Part shown: in pieces, positions 13,742-21,819 of the stretch | How positions within the stretch are numbered: position 1 is the stretch's first letter | Layout of the letters: each line of letters opens with the position of its first letter | DNA from: Latrodectus hesperus | Taxonomy: Eukaryota; Arthropoda; Arachnida; Araneae; Theridiidae | Reading direction: 5' to 3' | Length of the DNA stretch: 64,000 nt | NCBI GenBank assembly: GCA_037975125.1 | Contig: CM075855.1 | Coordinates: 79,229,445-79,293,444, forward strand | Notes under the pieces: model-generated | What the model was told of the DNA's origin: nothing | Databases searched by the model: none | Seen by the model: the letters and a program-made list of their open reading frames with translations, nothing else | Translations under genes and position numbers: made by a program

Positions 13742-16700
13742 CATTAAATTTAAAACACACAAAATACTATTAAATAAAAATTTCCGTACTAGCCTGGGAG
13801 CAAACGCAACATTCAACGCAAAGAAAAATCTGCAACAGAAATAGCGAAAGCACATGTTCACTGGGGATATAAATGCCACATGTTGTTTACAAGTAAAATG
13901 ACCCTATGATTTATAGCCACATGTTGTTTACAAGTAAAATGACCATGTGATTCAAATCCCCCTTCCCCACACTCCTAAACACTCTAATTCCCAATCATAA
14001 TATGCCGGCCATGTTTATGTAGTCTGCTGTTCACGTAAGTCATGTGTTCTAGCTGCGCGGTGGTTGCGGGGTGCAACCACCAGGAATTTCCCTCAAAAAA
14101 GGAAAGTTTTTTACGTATCTAGTTCAAACTACTGCTGCATTTATATTGTTTAGGACAGACATGACGGTATAGGAAGAAAAAATTTCTGATATTTATTATT
14201 ATTTATATTAAAAAAGTACGTTATTTTGTGTTGTTAAAAATGAACATTAAATAACGGCATATTGGAAGGAGTCCGACCTGAAATTAATTTGGTGCTGTCA
14301 TCTGTTAGTGTTATTTAAAAGTAAAAGATATAAAATCTATAAAATTTAAGTGAAAAATCGTGAAAAGGAATTAAGAAAAAATATTGAAAATTGGTGGTTT
14401 CATAGCGCGACCACCGCGCGTTAAAGGGTTAAATAAGTTAACATTCTAAAAAAAATCTTTTTGTTAAGAAATATTCTTGAAAATGTTGTAGACTTATTAG
14501 CAGTATAAAATTAATATGAAAATATCATTCAATTCAACGAGGATAAAACTGATTTAAAAAGAAAATGAGGAATAAATATTGATTTAACTGAAGATATGTT
14601 ATGTCACTAAAGGCAGCTGGGGCAAATTAAATATAGGTCAAGGTCACAATCACCTCTAAGTAAAATGATATTTCTGGTTTTGATCACATATTGGGAGACA
14701 GGTTTTTCGCTTAGTCTTTGCTTCTAAATTCCGAAGATTCTCACCCTAGTTGCTTTTACAAAATTGGTAGAGACTAACTCTGAGCTAGGTAAAAAGAAAT
14801 ATGTTGGTGCAACAACTACTAATAACCTAAGTGAGAATTGAATATATGAACTAAAAGCCAGAGTGTTTATTACATAACTACCATTGCATGTGAATTCAGT
14901 TAAGAACATAAATTAATATTAGTGCATAAACTCTTTATAAAAATCTGTAAATTGATTATGTGTTTTAGAATGTTGCTACCTTGCTTTAATAAAACTATTG
15001 TAGAATTTTCTTATATATAAACAATTAAGTAAACAATAACTCTGAATTTTAAAAACAGTATACCAAAATCAATAGCAATTTTCTTTCACTTCCAAATCTG
15101 TAAATTATATGATGAATATTAACTCATTATTAATATTTCACTTTTCTAATCATAAAACATTAATTTAAAATAATAAGAATTTGTATTAGTATTATTCTTA
15201 ACTTTAAAATGGTGTTGTAGGAATTAAAGTGCTTAATTACCTAGTGAAAATACACCAAAAAAATTTAAAAATTGGATTCAACTGCTTGTTACTTTAATTA
15301 TATGTATATATTCATTGAAAACAAAAAAAATTGAACATAAAACATGAGTTTAAAAACTTTTGCCCCAGCTCATGAATCATAATTTCAACATTTAATTCAA
15401 TTAAGATATGATAAATTATTTAACTTTGAATAGTATTATTTTTATAAGTTACACTAAATAGAAATTTTCTGTAAGTTAGATTTCAAGGAAGTATTAAAAT
15501 TTATAAATGGAAAAATAAAAAAGCAAACTTTTTCAAATCTATCCATTATTTTAGGTTAAAAAATTTATTAAATGATCAAAATAAGAACAATGAACTGATG
15601 AACTGAAAAACGACAGAGATGGCGTATAATACAGGGCCTCAAATTTTGAATTTTTTTAGTGACAACGAAATGTTGCCAAGATGACGTAATAAATTCGTTT
15701 TTGAAAAACTAAACTTTACATATCTAAATATTAAATTTAAACCTGATAAATAAAGAGGGTGTATATATATTTTTGAAATAGTAAGATTTTTAAAGAAATG
15801 AAACATTAGAAAATATGAACATTTTCTTTATTCATATTTGTTTCCCAAATTACTTCAGAAACAAACACAAATAAGGAAAATATGGGAACTTCGAAAAAGA
15901 AAATATGAATTCTAAGAAAATCAAAACACAAATTCTTATGAAAATTCTAGAAAAATCAGAGCACGAATACTAATGAAAAATAAAGAAACATTCGCAAAAG
16001 AATAAATATAAATTGTAAGGTACAATTTAAACTACTAATTATAATAATTTTTAAAAATTAAAGAAAGAAACAATAATTTTAAAAATGTATATACAAAGTA
16101 TATAATATTTTATTTTAATCATATAAGTTATAAAAACACCATACATAAACTAAAAAAAAAATATGTCTACATAATTTTAAATCCATCCCAATTAATTTTT
16201 CCAACAATTTCCCAAAAAATATTAAATGGATCCAATTTCTTTTCTCTCTTACAGGATTTATGGAATAAATAAAATTAAAAATTTGTTTGACGATTATTTG
16301 CCGGCAATTTGCTTTTAACTTTTCTCTATGTGTTTTCAATAATATTTGTATGAGATCCTGTATTTGCATCCTCGAAAATGACACTGTGATTAACAATCAA
16401 ATGCTATAGCCCTCACTTCTTAATGAATCAAAATCCTTTCAAGAATTGGAATAAATGGCTGTCCCTAGCCCAATCCACTGTTTAACAATATTAAGAAAAG
16501 TTTCCTTTGTTCTATGAAATACTACTGCCAAAAATAATTATCTGCTACCTCTCTGGAAACCACCAAACACCCCCAGACCTTCTATCGGATACCCTTTATG
16601 ATACTTCCTCTTTCCAAATTTTGACTCGCCAATTTCAACAATCCAACACCTATCTTCTCTGAAGACGAATCTATTGAGTAAAGCATTGTTCCTTTTATGA

Positions 16701-19550
16701 ACTGCCTTTAGTCCGCTAAAAGAATATTCCCTTTGAATATCAGTTGTTTTACTACTGTAAACAATTTCATAAGTCAAATGAAAAGTCTCCTCAATCTTTA
16801 ATTTGCTGCAAGAAAACCAAGAACCATACCTAACAGACTTCTGAAGACTTTCCTTCAAAACTTTTGTTGCAGTAAGAAAACACATCCATCTGAGAGGCTT
16901 TTCTTAGCCGAAATTCTCATTTGACTTCCGCATTTTAAGCACACTAACTCTGATTTCAATATTCCAATTTCATGCAAAAATTCTAAAAGAATTTCCTTTT
17001 TCTAACACAATTTAAAACAGAAAAAAACAGTTAGCTTATCTTTCCTGGCCTACAATCTGCTTACAACCAGAGAAATTGAACGTCAATCCAGAACTAATAC
17101 CTTGGTATCTTAAAACGATATTTTGAGTTACAGACATAATTAATCGTACCAATTTTGACAAATGCTGAAAAAATAAATGCAGAAAACAAAAATGATTTTA
17201 AGTACTTAAAAAGAGCAATACAACTTGGAATTTAAATATCTAAAATGTCAAGCAAATTGTAAAACACGCTAAAAATATTTTATCGAAATTTCCTCGCAAA
17301 AACCTCTAATAAAATGCAAAAATGGAACTAAATACTCTATATCTAGTTGTGATGACTAAAACACTTGGGTTGTCAATATTGAATTTTCAACATAATTATT
17401 ATTGGTCTTCATCTGTATGATGTAATAAAAACCAGGTTGTCAGATAAAAAAGAAAATCCTCCAAAAAAAATCACCAAACTCAGAATTCCGCATCCTGGAT
17501 TATACAGGACCTGTGCCCTGAAAAACTATAAGTCATAACTCTTGAAATTTTTAAAATGGGTTCAAGAGTTAAACATTTTTGTAAAGCAGTAATTGCTAAT
17601 AATTTTCATTACATTGTGTGAAATATTAATATAACATACAATGATTATTATATCTAATAATAAACTTTAATTTAATTGAGAATTTAGACACTGATACTTG
17701 ATCCTACCGAAAAACTTTAGGATTTGGATCTTATAATAAAATGAAAATAAATATAAATTTATAAATCACAGCTTCCAAAATTAGCTTTAAAAAGCTTGTG
17801 ACTATTTTAAGACAGAATTAAATAACAATAAGAGAAATCAAGTAAAATTAAAAAAAATTTTTTTAAAGTGATGGAAATAAAATATTTTTAGTTATATTTG
17901 AAACTGCATAATGACAAGAATACTGTAAGGCATTTCAATGTTTACCGGTAATTGCTTTTCAATGATATATTATATTGGCAATCTTAACAAAGAAAAAAAT
18001 ATGTCATTTGATGATACGATTTAAAACAATATTAATTATAATTAAGTTTTATCTATTAGTTATATTTTATCTATTAGTATATGAGATTAAAGTAAACTAT
18101 TATACTTTTCTTTCATATTTTGAAAAAAATTTATCAAAATTTGACAACATATTTTTATGGTAAATAAGGTTGAGAAGATAATATGCAAATACCCAATCAA
18201 CCATCCTAATAGAGGTGCATGTAGAATTGCAATGATTATTACCCTTTGTTCAACAGTGACAGGGATTGAATCCAGAATCTTTCATTCTGAAAAGCAGTAT
18301 CTTATTATTAGGCCATATTAAGCCCATTTTAGTTATACTATCAAACAATATTGTTCCTCAAATTTCACTGAAATCAAAAAAGATCAATCTGATTCGAAAA
18401 GGAACACAATCTGATGTCAATAACCCATTAAAACTTTAGATATTCAAGAACTATGCTTTTATGCTTCTTTATGTTCCATAAATTTACTTAATATTTTCAT
18501 GTTACATATTTTTTATAAAAATCGTCAACATTAAAGTGGATTTTTAAGAACTACATCTTATATTGCTTTTCATGCCTCAGATCTTTTCATTTCTTTCAAC
18601 TTAAGGCTATCATATTCTTTTTGTCCTACACTATCATAACTGGTAATATATTGCATCTACTGAACTTGAGTTGGCAAATAATGTAAAGTACCTAAGTTTT
18701 TTTCTACTTAGAAATTTTGTAAGAAAAACTTTTTTAATTCAAAAACTATTTATACTGTTAAAAAAACATTTTGTGAGGCAAACTGTTTTTTAATGAATTA
18801 AATTGGGCCAAGAATACTCTCATTTACTAAGTTGATCAGATTCAAAAACTATTCGTTCCTAACAGCAACATCAAAATATACACAAAAACAAAACCATAAC
18901 AACAATGAGTTATAGCAATACTAATAATTTTATAATAGTTTTAAATCATTCAAGACAAGCAAACATGTAGTCCAGTTGAAATCGTAGTGAGATAGGACAC
19001 ATTACTATAAGAACATAACGAGTGAATACACCAATAACATAACTTGAATGCTTTCATATAAATTAAAATGCAATACTTTGCAACACGCACCTTTCATAAA
19101 GCTTTTCTTTGTCCCACTTGAAATGGTTCAACAATATTCGAGTTATAGTCGGAGGAATCTAAACTCGGAAAATAAAAAAAATATATACATTAATACACAG
19201 AAATCTTGCACCACATTATAGATATTTCTTGAAGTTACAAGCACACAGAAAGAAAAATACTCCAGAACAAAACAAAACTATAACTCGTGATCAATACAGA
19301 AACATAATGTGCATCAGCTAACACTAAATGTAAACACTACCTGTACTACAGTGTTTACTTCTCGAATACAATCCACCATATGTTGTACAATTTGTTCAGT
19401 GGATAAAACATCATAATGAAATTCTTCTGTGTCTAATTTTTCTCTAGAACTTGATTCAGGTTCAAGAGATATTGATAGTTCATCTTCGTCTTCTGCGCTA
19501 GATTCATTACCAGAATCAGCATCATATAATTCATCATCACCTGTGTCCAT
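151..19550 (-). CDS. ari-1: Ariadne-1 / ARIH1 RBR E3 ubiquitin ligase, 5' part (3' end off window)
   Basis: RING-between-RING ubiquitin ligase that receives ubiquitin from an E2 through RING1 and passes it via a catalytic Cys in RING2. Exons in gene order, all with GT/AG sites and agreeing phases: 19550-19341, 19158-19091, 11150-11069, 8816-8754, 6154-6062, 5294-5239, 1593-1527, 257-151. They encode 248 residues. Residues 1-70 are the acidic N-terminus starting [14 protein letters not shown]; about 60-110 are the UBA-like region ([10 protein letters not shown]). RING1 has all eight zinc ligands: C131, C134, C148, H150, C153, C156, C176, C181, with the E2-contacting Ile at 133. The linker [19 protein letters not shown] precedes the start of the IBR (C221, C226, C242, C244). 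The rest of the IBR, RING2 and the Ariadne domain lie beyond position 1. The start is the first ATG and matches the family N-terminus. Introns carry SINEs, two non-LTR insertions, piggyBac and Merlin relics. Identity is very likely; ARIH1 over ARIH2 rests on the acidic N-terminus. Confidence 0.93.
1800..1895 (-). repeat. Degenerate SINE, family 1 (tRNA-derived)
   Basis: Aligns by eye with the better copy at 42071-42247 over the tRNA-like half: the block around the B box (CTTGTGAACTGTTGAAATG) and the A-box block (GCTAACCATTCAGCTACT) occur in the same order. Much diverged, no duplication seen. Lies in an ari-1 intron. Confidence 0.5.
2418..2688 (-). repeat. SINE, family 2 (tRNA-derived), with 12-bp target-site duplication
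   Basis: The 271-bp insert is flanked by exact copies of AACCTAACTGGT at 2406-2417 and 2689-2700. Read on the minus strand it begins GCTGCCCACCCTGTCTAGTG, with an A-box-like AGTGGTTTATGCCTG and a B-box-like GGGTTTGAAACCCGG, so the head comes from a tRNA. The tRNA-unrelated body differs from family 1. It sits in an ari-1 intron in the gene's sense orientation. Confidence 0.8.
3569..3713 (-). repeat. Degenerate SINE, family 1, with the B-box segment deleted
   Basis: Shares with 42071-42247 the body blocks GGCTAATTAGACC, GTGGATTCTGAAC and CTACAAACACC, and at the tRNA end ATGCTAATCATTCAGCTACC. About 40 bp between them, including the B box, is missing relative to the other copies. Confidence 0.6.
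4041..4185 (-). repeat. SINE, family 1, 5'-truncated, with 14-bp target-site duplication
   Basis: The 145-bp insert is bounded by exact TACAACATTGGTAC copies at 4027-4040 and 4186-4199. On the minus strand it starts inside the tRNA-like head (GCCTTCGGTTCAACC), so the A box is lost. It keeps the B-box-like GGGTTCAAATCCC and the whole body. 5' truncation with a duplication is normal for LINE-driven retroposition. Confidence 0.85.
7196..8013 (+). mobile_element. Non-LTR retrotransposon copy 1: internally deleted, both ends present
   Basis: 818 bp flanked by exact 11-bp duplications ATGGTGTTATC (7185-7195 and 8014-8024). The first about 525 bp match the 5' region of the long copy at 47306-52235 (for example GTCTTAACGGAGCCTCTAG and the start of ORF1, [13 protein letters not shown]). 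The remainder matches that element's last about 290 bp, with a stub tail of three GAA units. The junction near 7720 removes about 4.1 kb, the whole endonuclease, reverse transcriptase and RNase H. The 3' piece keeps the C-terminal zinc-finger-like [18 protein letters not shown] and the end GDPSKWN, in a different frame from the upstream ORF1 piece. It extends further 5' than copy 3. Lies antisense in an ari-1 intron. Confidence 0.88.
9141..10390 (+). mobile_element. Non-LTR retrotransposon copy 2: 5'-truncated, RNase H domain and (GAA)n tail
   Basis: 1,250 bp bounded by exact 13-bp duplications AAAAGTTGGTTAT (9128-9140 and 10391-10403) and ending in about seven GAA units. It begins near the reverse-transcriptase thumb ([19 protein letters not shown]). 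The RNase H domain keeps four catalytic acidic residues, in [20 protein letters not shown] and [11 protein letters not shown]. Near 10100 a 2-bp deletion relative to copy 1 throws the zinc-finger-like C-terminus out of frame. Textbook target-primed insertion, antisense in an ari-1 intron. Confidence 0.92.
13070..13637 (-). pseudogene. piggyBac transposase, C-terminal fragment
   Basis: Two overlapping minus-strand frames joined by a frameshift near 13430. The upstream one has [20 protein letters not shown] and [11 protein letters not shown], a hallmark of the DDE_Tnp_1_7 fold just before the C-terminus. The downstream one has [12 protein letters not shown] and a cysteine-rich end ([28 protein letters not shown]) that matches the piggyBac C-terminal zinc-binding domain. 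The catalytic Asp residues of the N-terminal two thirds are absent. Non-functional. Confidence 0.85.
13708..13738. repeat. (TA)n microsatellite inside the piggyBac relic
   Basis: About 15 uninterrupted AT units. Confidence 0.9.
15632..17520 (-). mobile_element. Merlin (IS1016/ISXO2-type) DNA transposon relic
   Basis: Contains a broken minus-strand Merlin transposase at about 16130-17000. The outer limits are tentative: CAGGGC at 15632-15637 and GCCCTG at 17515-17520 are inverted and could be the termini, but I find no convincing 8-9 bp target-site duplication. Lies in the large ari-1 intron. Confidence 0.65.
16130..17000 (-). pseudogene. Merlin transposase (DDE_Tnp_IS1595/ISXO2 type), degenerate
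   Basis: In order on the minus strand: a zinc-ribbon remnant ([11 protein letters not shown]); [20 protein letters not shown] followed by [20 protein letters not shown], matching the HTH segment of Merlin proteins; the catalytic block [20 protein letters not shown], where the family has [13 protein letters not shown] so the first Asp is Gly; [10 protein letters not shown]; and, after a frame change, [20 protein letters not shown] near the third catalytic block. Several frameshifts and stops. Not active. Confidence 0.85.
18235..18320 (-). repeat. tRNA-like relic, probably a decayed SINE head
   Basis: Minus strand shows an A-box-like and a B-box-like block (GGATTCAATCCCTG) at roughly tRNA spacing, but the arms do not pair well, so this is not a functional tRNA gene. 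No duplication found. Weak call. Confidence 0.35.
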
Positions 19551-20137
19551 TTTTTAATGATTTAGAAATTTATGTATGATAAGGAAATGTTCAGCGAAAA
19601 TGAATTCGTAAAAAGTAACTGACTGAATGAAGTGATTTGACTAATTTCTGCTAATCAAACAATATTATAGCAATGATATACCCTCCGCCATCGTTCCATT
19701 TCGATAATGACGTCAGATGTAAACCATAACAAAGTTGAGAGATCGGAAAGTGTCATTCAGTGAAGTATATAAAAAATATACACAAATTTCAATTTCAATC
19801 CAAACAATGTTTCGCTTTTTAATTTATTGTATGTGAAAAAATAAAATAGAAACAAGATATTTTATCAAAACAGAAAATTAATTTTACCTATTCATGTACG
19901 TTAATGGCTTTAAGATCAATATAAAGGAATGTTTAGTAAATGATTGGAGTACATCATCCAAAATTTAATAATATTTAGCCGAATTCAACTTTTTTAGCTG
20001 TTATAAATATGACAATACGAATGCAATGTAGATCCAGAGAGAAACTGAAACTAAACATTCATTTCTGAGTCAACAATATCGTCAGTAATTTGCAATTTAT
20101 TAAATGCTTGTCTGTAACAACTGTTATTTTTTTTATT
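19551..20137. promoter_or_regulatory. Divergent (bidirectional) promoter region between ari-1 and MITD1
   Basis: The start codons of the two head-to-head genes are 587 bp apart and no other gene lies between them, so both promoters and 5' UTRs must be here. A perfect CRE palindrome, TGACGTCA, lies at 19708-19715. A GCCAT core of the kind bound by YY1/Pho is at 19687-19691 in one of the few GC-richer patches. I see no convincing TATA box at a fixed distance from either gene. Shared regulation is inference from layout and the single central CRE. Confidence 0.6.
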
Positions 20138-20866
20138 ATGAATTTCAAAAACAGTACTTTGGATGGTGTCGAACAAGCTGCTATTTCTGTTTTAAAAAGA
20201 GCTGTTCAATATGATAATGAAAAGCGGTACCCAGCTGCTCTTGCTTGTTATCAAGAAGGTATTCAACTATTTCTGGATGTTATCAAAAATAGTCCTGAAA
20301 AGAAAAAAGTAGAACATCTTCGTCAAAAAGCAACTGAATATATGACTAGAGCGGAAAAGATCAAAGACATTGTACAACAACAAAAAGATTCAGGTTCATA
20401 CCATGAACAAATACAGATTCCGAACAATGGCGTAGGATTCAGTTACGAAACTATATTCAGCAAATATTTGGACAAATGTGTTACTCTTGTTGAAATAGAG
20501 GATCCATATATCCGAACTGTTCATCAAGCTTACAATTTTTTAAATTTCTGTGAAGTTCTTGTGAGATTCTGTCCGGAATTGAAAAAAATCCTTTTAATCA
20601 CTGGACCTAATGATCAAGAAATTTCTAACCAAAAGTCAAGATTTCAGAGTATTAAAAACAGTCTTACTGATTATAAAATTGAACTAGACATTGAATTTTC
20701 AAATACTTTGCATGACAGAGAAATACGACTTAATAATGGTTGGATTATTAAAATTGGAAGAGGCCTTGACATTTTCAAGCCCATTAACAAATTTTCGATT
20801 GGATGGTCTGATCAAAATTTAAGACCTTGCCATGAAACTACTGTAGATATTTATTTTAAACGGTAA
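20138..20866 (+). CDS. MITD1: MIT domain-containing protein 1 (ESCRT-III partner in abscission)
   Basis: A 242-residue protein in one uninterrupted reading frame. Residues about 8-85 form the three-helix MIT domain (AAISVLKRAVQYDNEKRYPA, ALACYQEGIQLFL, YMTRAEKIKDIV), which in this family binds the C-terminal tails of ESCRT-III subunits. Residues about 95-242 are the MITD1-type phospholipase D-like C-terminal domain: GFSYETIFSKYL, IEDPYIRTVHQAYNFLNFCE, HDREIRLNNGWIIKIGRGLD and the closing CHETTVDIYFKR. In vertebrates this domain binds membrane and lacks the catalytic HKD motif. Length matches the human protein (about 249). The chosen ATG at 20138 gives MNFKNST just before the MIT domain; a TTG at 20090 in the same frame would only add a hydrophobic stretch unlike the family. 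The gene is divergent from ari-1. The absence of introns is unusual, because vertebrate MITD1 is multi-exonic. Confidence 0.93.
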   Translation: MNFKNSTLDGVEQAAISVLKRAVQYDNEKRYPAALACYQEGIQLFLDVIKNSPEKKKVEHLRQKATEYMTRAEKIKDIVQQQKDSGSYHEQIQIPNNGVGFSYETIFSKYLDKCVTLVEIEDPYIRTVHQAYNFLNFCEVLVRFCPELKKILLITGPNDQEISNQKSRFQSIKNSLTDYKIELDIEFSNTLHDREIRLNNGWIIKIGRGLDIFKPINKFSIGWSDQNLRPCHETTVDIYFKR

Positions 20867-20870
20867 TAAA
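20865..20870 (+). terminator. Candidate polyadenylation signal of MITD1
   Basis: AATAAA overlaps the MITD1 stop codon (TAA at 20864-20866). If used, the 3' UTR would be only a few tens of bases. The downstream DNA is so AT-rich that many other AATAAA hexamers occur, so this assignment is tentative. Confidence 0.3.
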
Positions 20871-21745
20871 TATACATTGTTAATCAAAGGATTTTTAATT
20901 GAGAAAAATCTTGTGTTATCATTCCTTTTTTGTTTTAATTATATATTATAAAAATATTTTATGTCGACTATACATATATTTTCATACGATTCTAGTGATG
21001 AAGTTAAATTACGTTTGACTTATGTAATCTACTACTTATTGTAAAAAAAACCAAGTCATATTTTTCTTCAAACATAATTTTGCACAAACCATTTTTATTC
21101 TCAAGCTCTTGGCCATTTATTAACATAACTTCCGTTCTTCTATGCATTTCCAATGATAATTCTCTCAAGAATTATAAAATCAAAATATCATTCATTTTAA
21201 TAACTTTTAAAGTATATACTAAAATTTAAGACATATTTATATTGTTATGAAATGAGGCTTAATTGGTTTTAAACATTAAAAATGTGAATTATTATTTAAA
21301 AAATTTTAATCACAGCCTATGTTTACTTAATACATTATGCTTGTACTTATTGTAATTTATATAAATTACACAAAATGTGAGAAAAATTTCACCTTGAAGT
21401 GCCTTTTTAGATCTGCTGTCATTTACTATTACATTGTTTTAATATAACAAGATTTAACCATTCTATAAACTATATAATATATGTAAAATTTGGAGATACT
21501 TTTGCTACCTATGACAACATAGAATTCTTTGATTAACTTCTTCCAATGCCCTCAAAAGTCCAATAATTAACTAAATTTTAGACATAGGAATATTTAAAGG
21601 AGCACAATGAGTTCCATTAATATAAATGCCAAAAATGTGAACATCATAGATATCAGAATGTTATCAGATTTTGTTACTTTTAATATTGATAATATCAATA
21701 TTTTTATTTATAATATAAATTATAATGTTTGATTGATTAAATTAT

Positions 21746-21749
<4 letters not shown>

Positions 21750-21815
<66 letters not shown>
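21750..21815. repeat. (TA)n microsatellite with inverted-repeat flanks
   Basis: About 33 TA units. The flanks ATTGATTAAATTATAATA on the left and TATTATTTAATCAAT on the right are inverted copies of each other apart from a few bases, so the whole 21731-21826 stretch could fold back on itself. Confidence 0.9.

Positions 21816-21819
<4 letters not shown>

Larger units (their letters stand above)
12641..14428 (-). mobile_element. piggyBac DNA transposon relic
   Basis: Both ends abut the piggyBac target TTAA (12637-12640 and 14429-14432), with terminal repeats CCCTTTGACGCACG on the left and CCCTTTAACGCGCG reading inward from the right. The minus-strand gene at 13070-13637 keeps only the C-terminal part of a piggyBac transposase. 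The 14428-side 790 bp has no coding content, a (TA)n tract at 13708-13738 and a 41-bp tandem duplication. Lies in the large ari-1 intron in the gene's orientation. Confidence 0.88.

Noticed and set aside
20090..20137. Upstream TTG start for MITD1 giving a hydrophobic N-terminal extension
   Set aside because: Not an ATG, the extension is unlike the family, and the ATG at 20138 places the MIT domain correctly.
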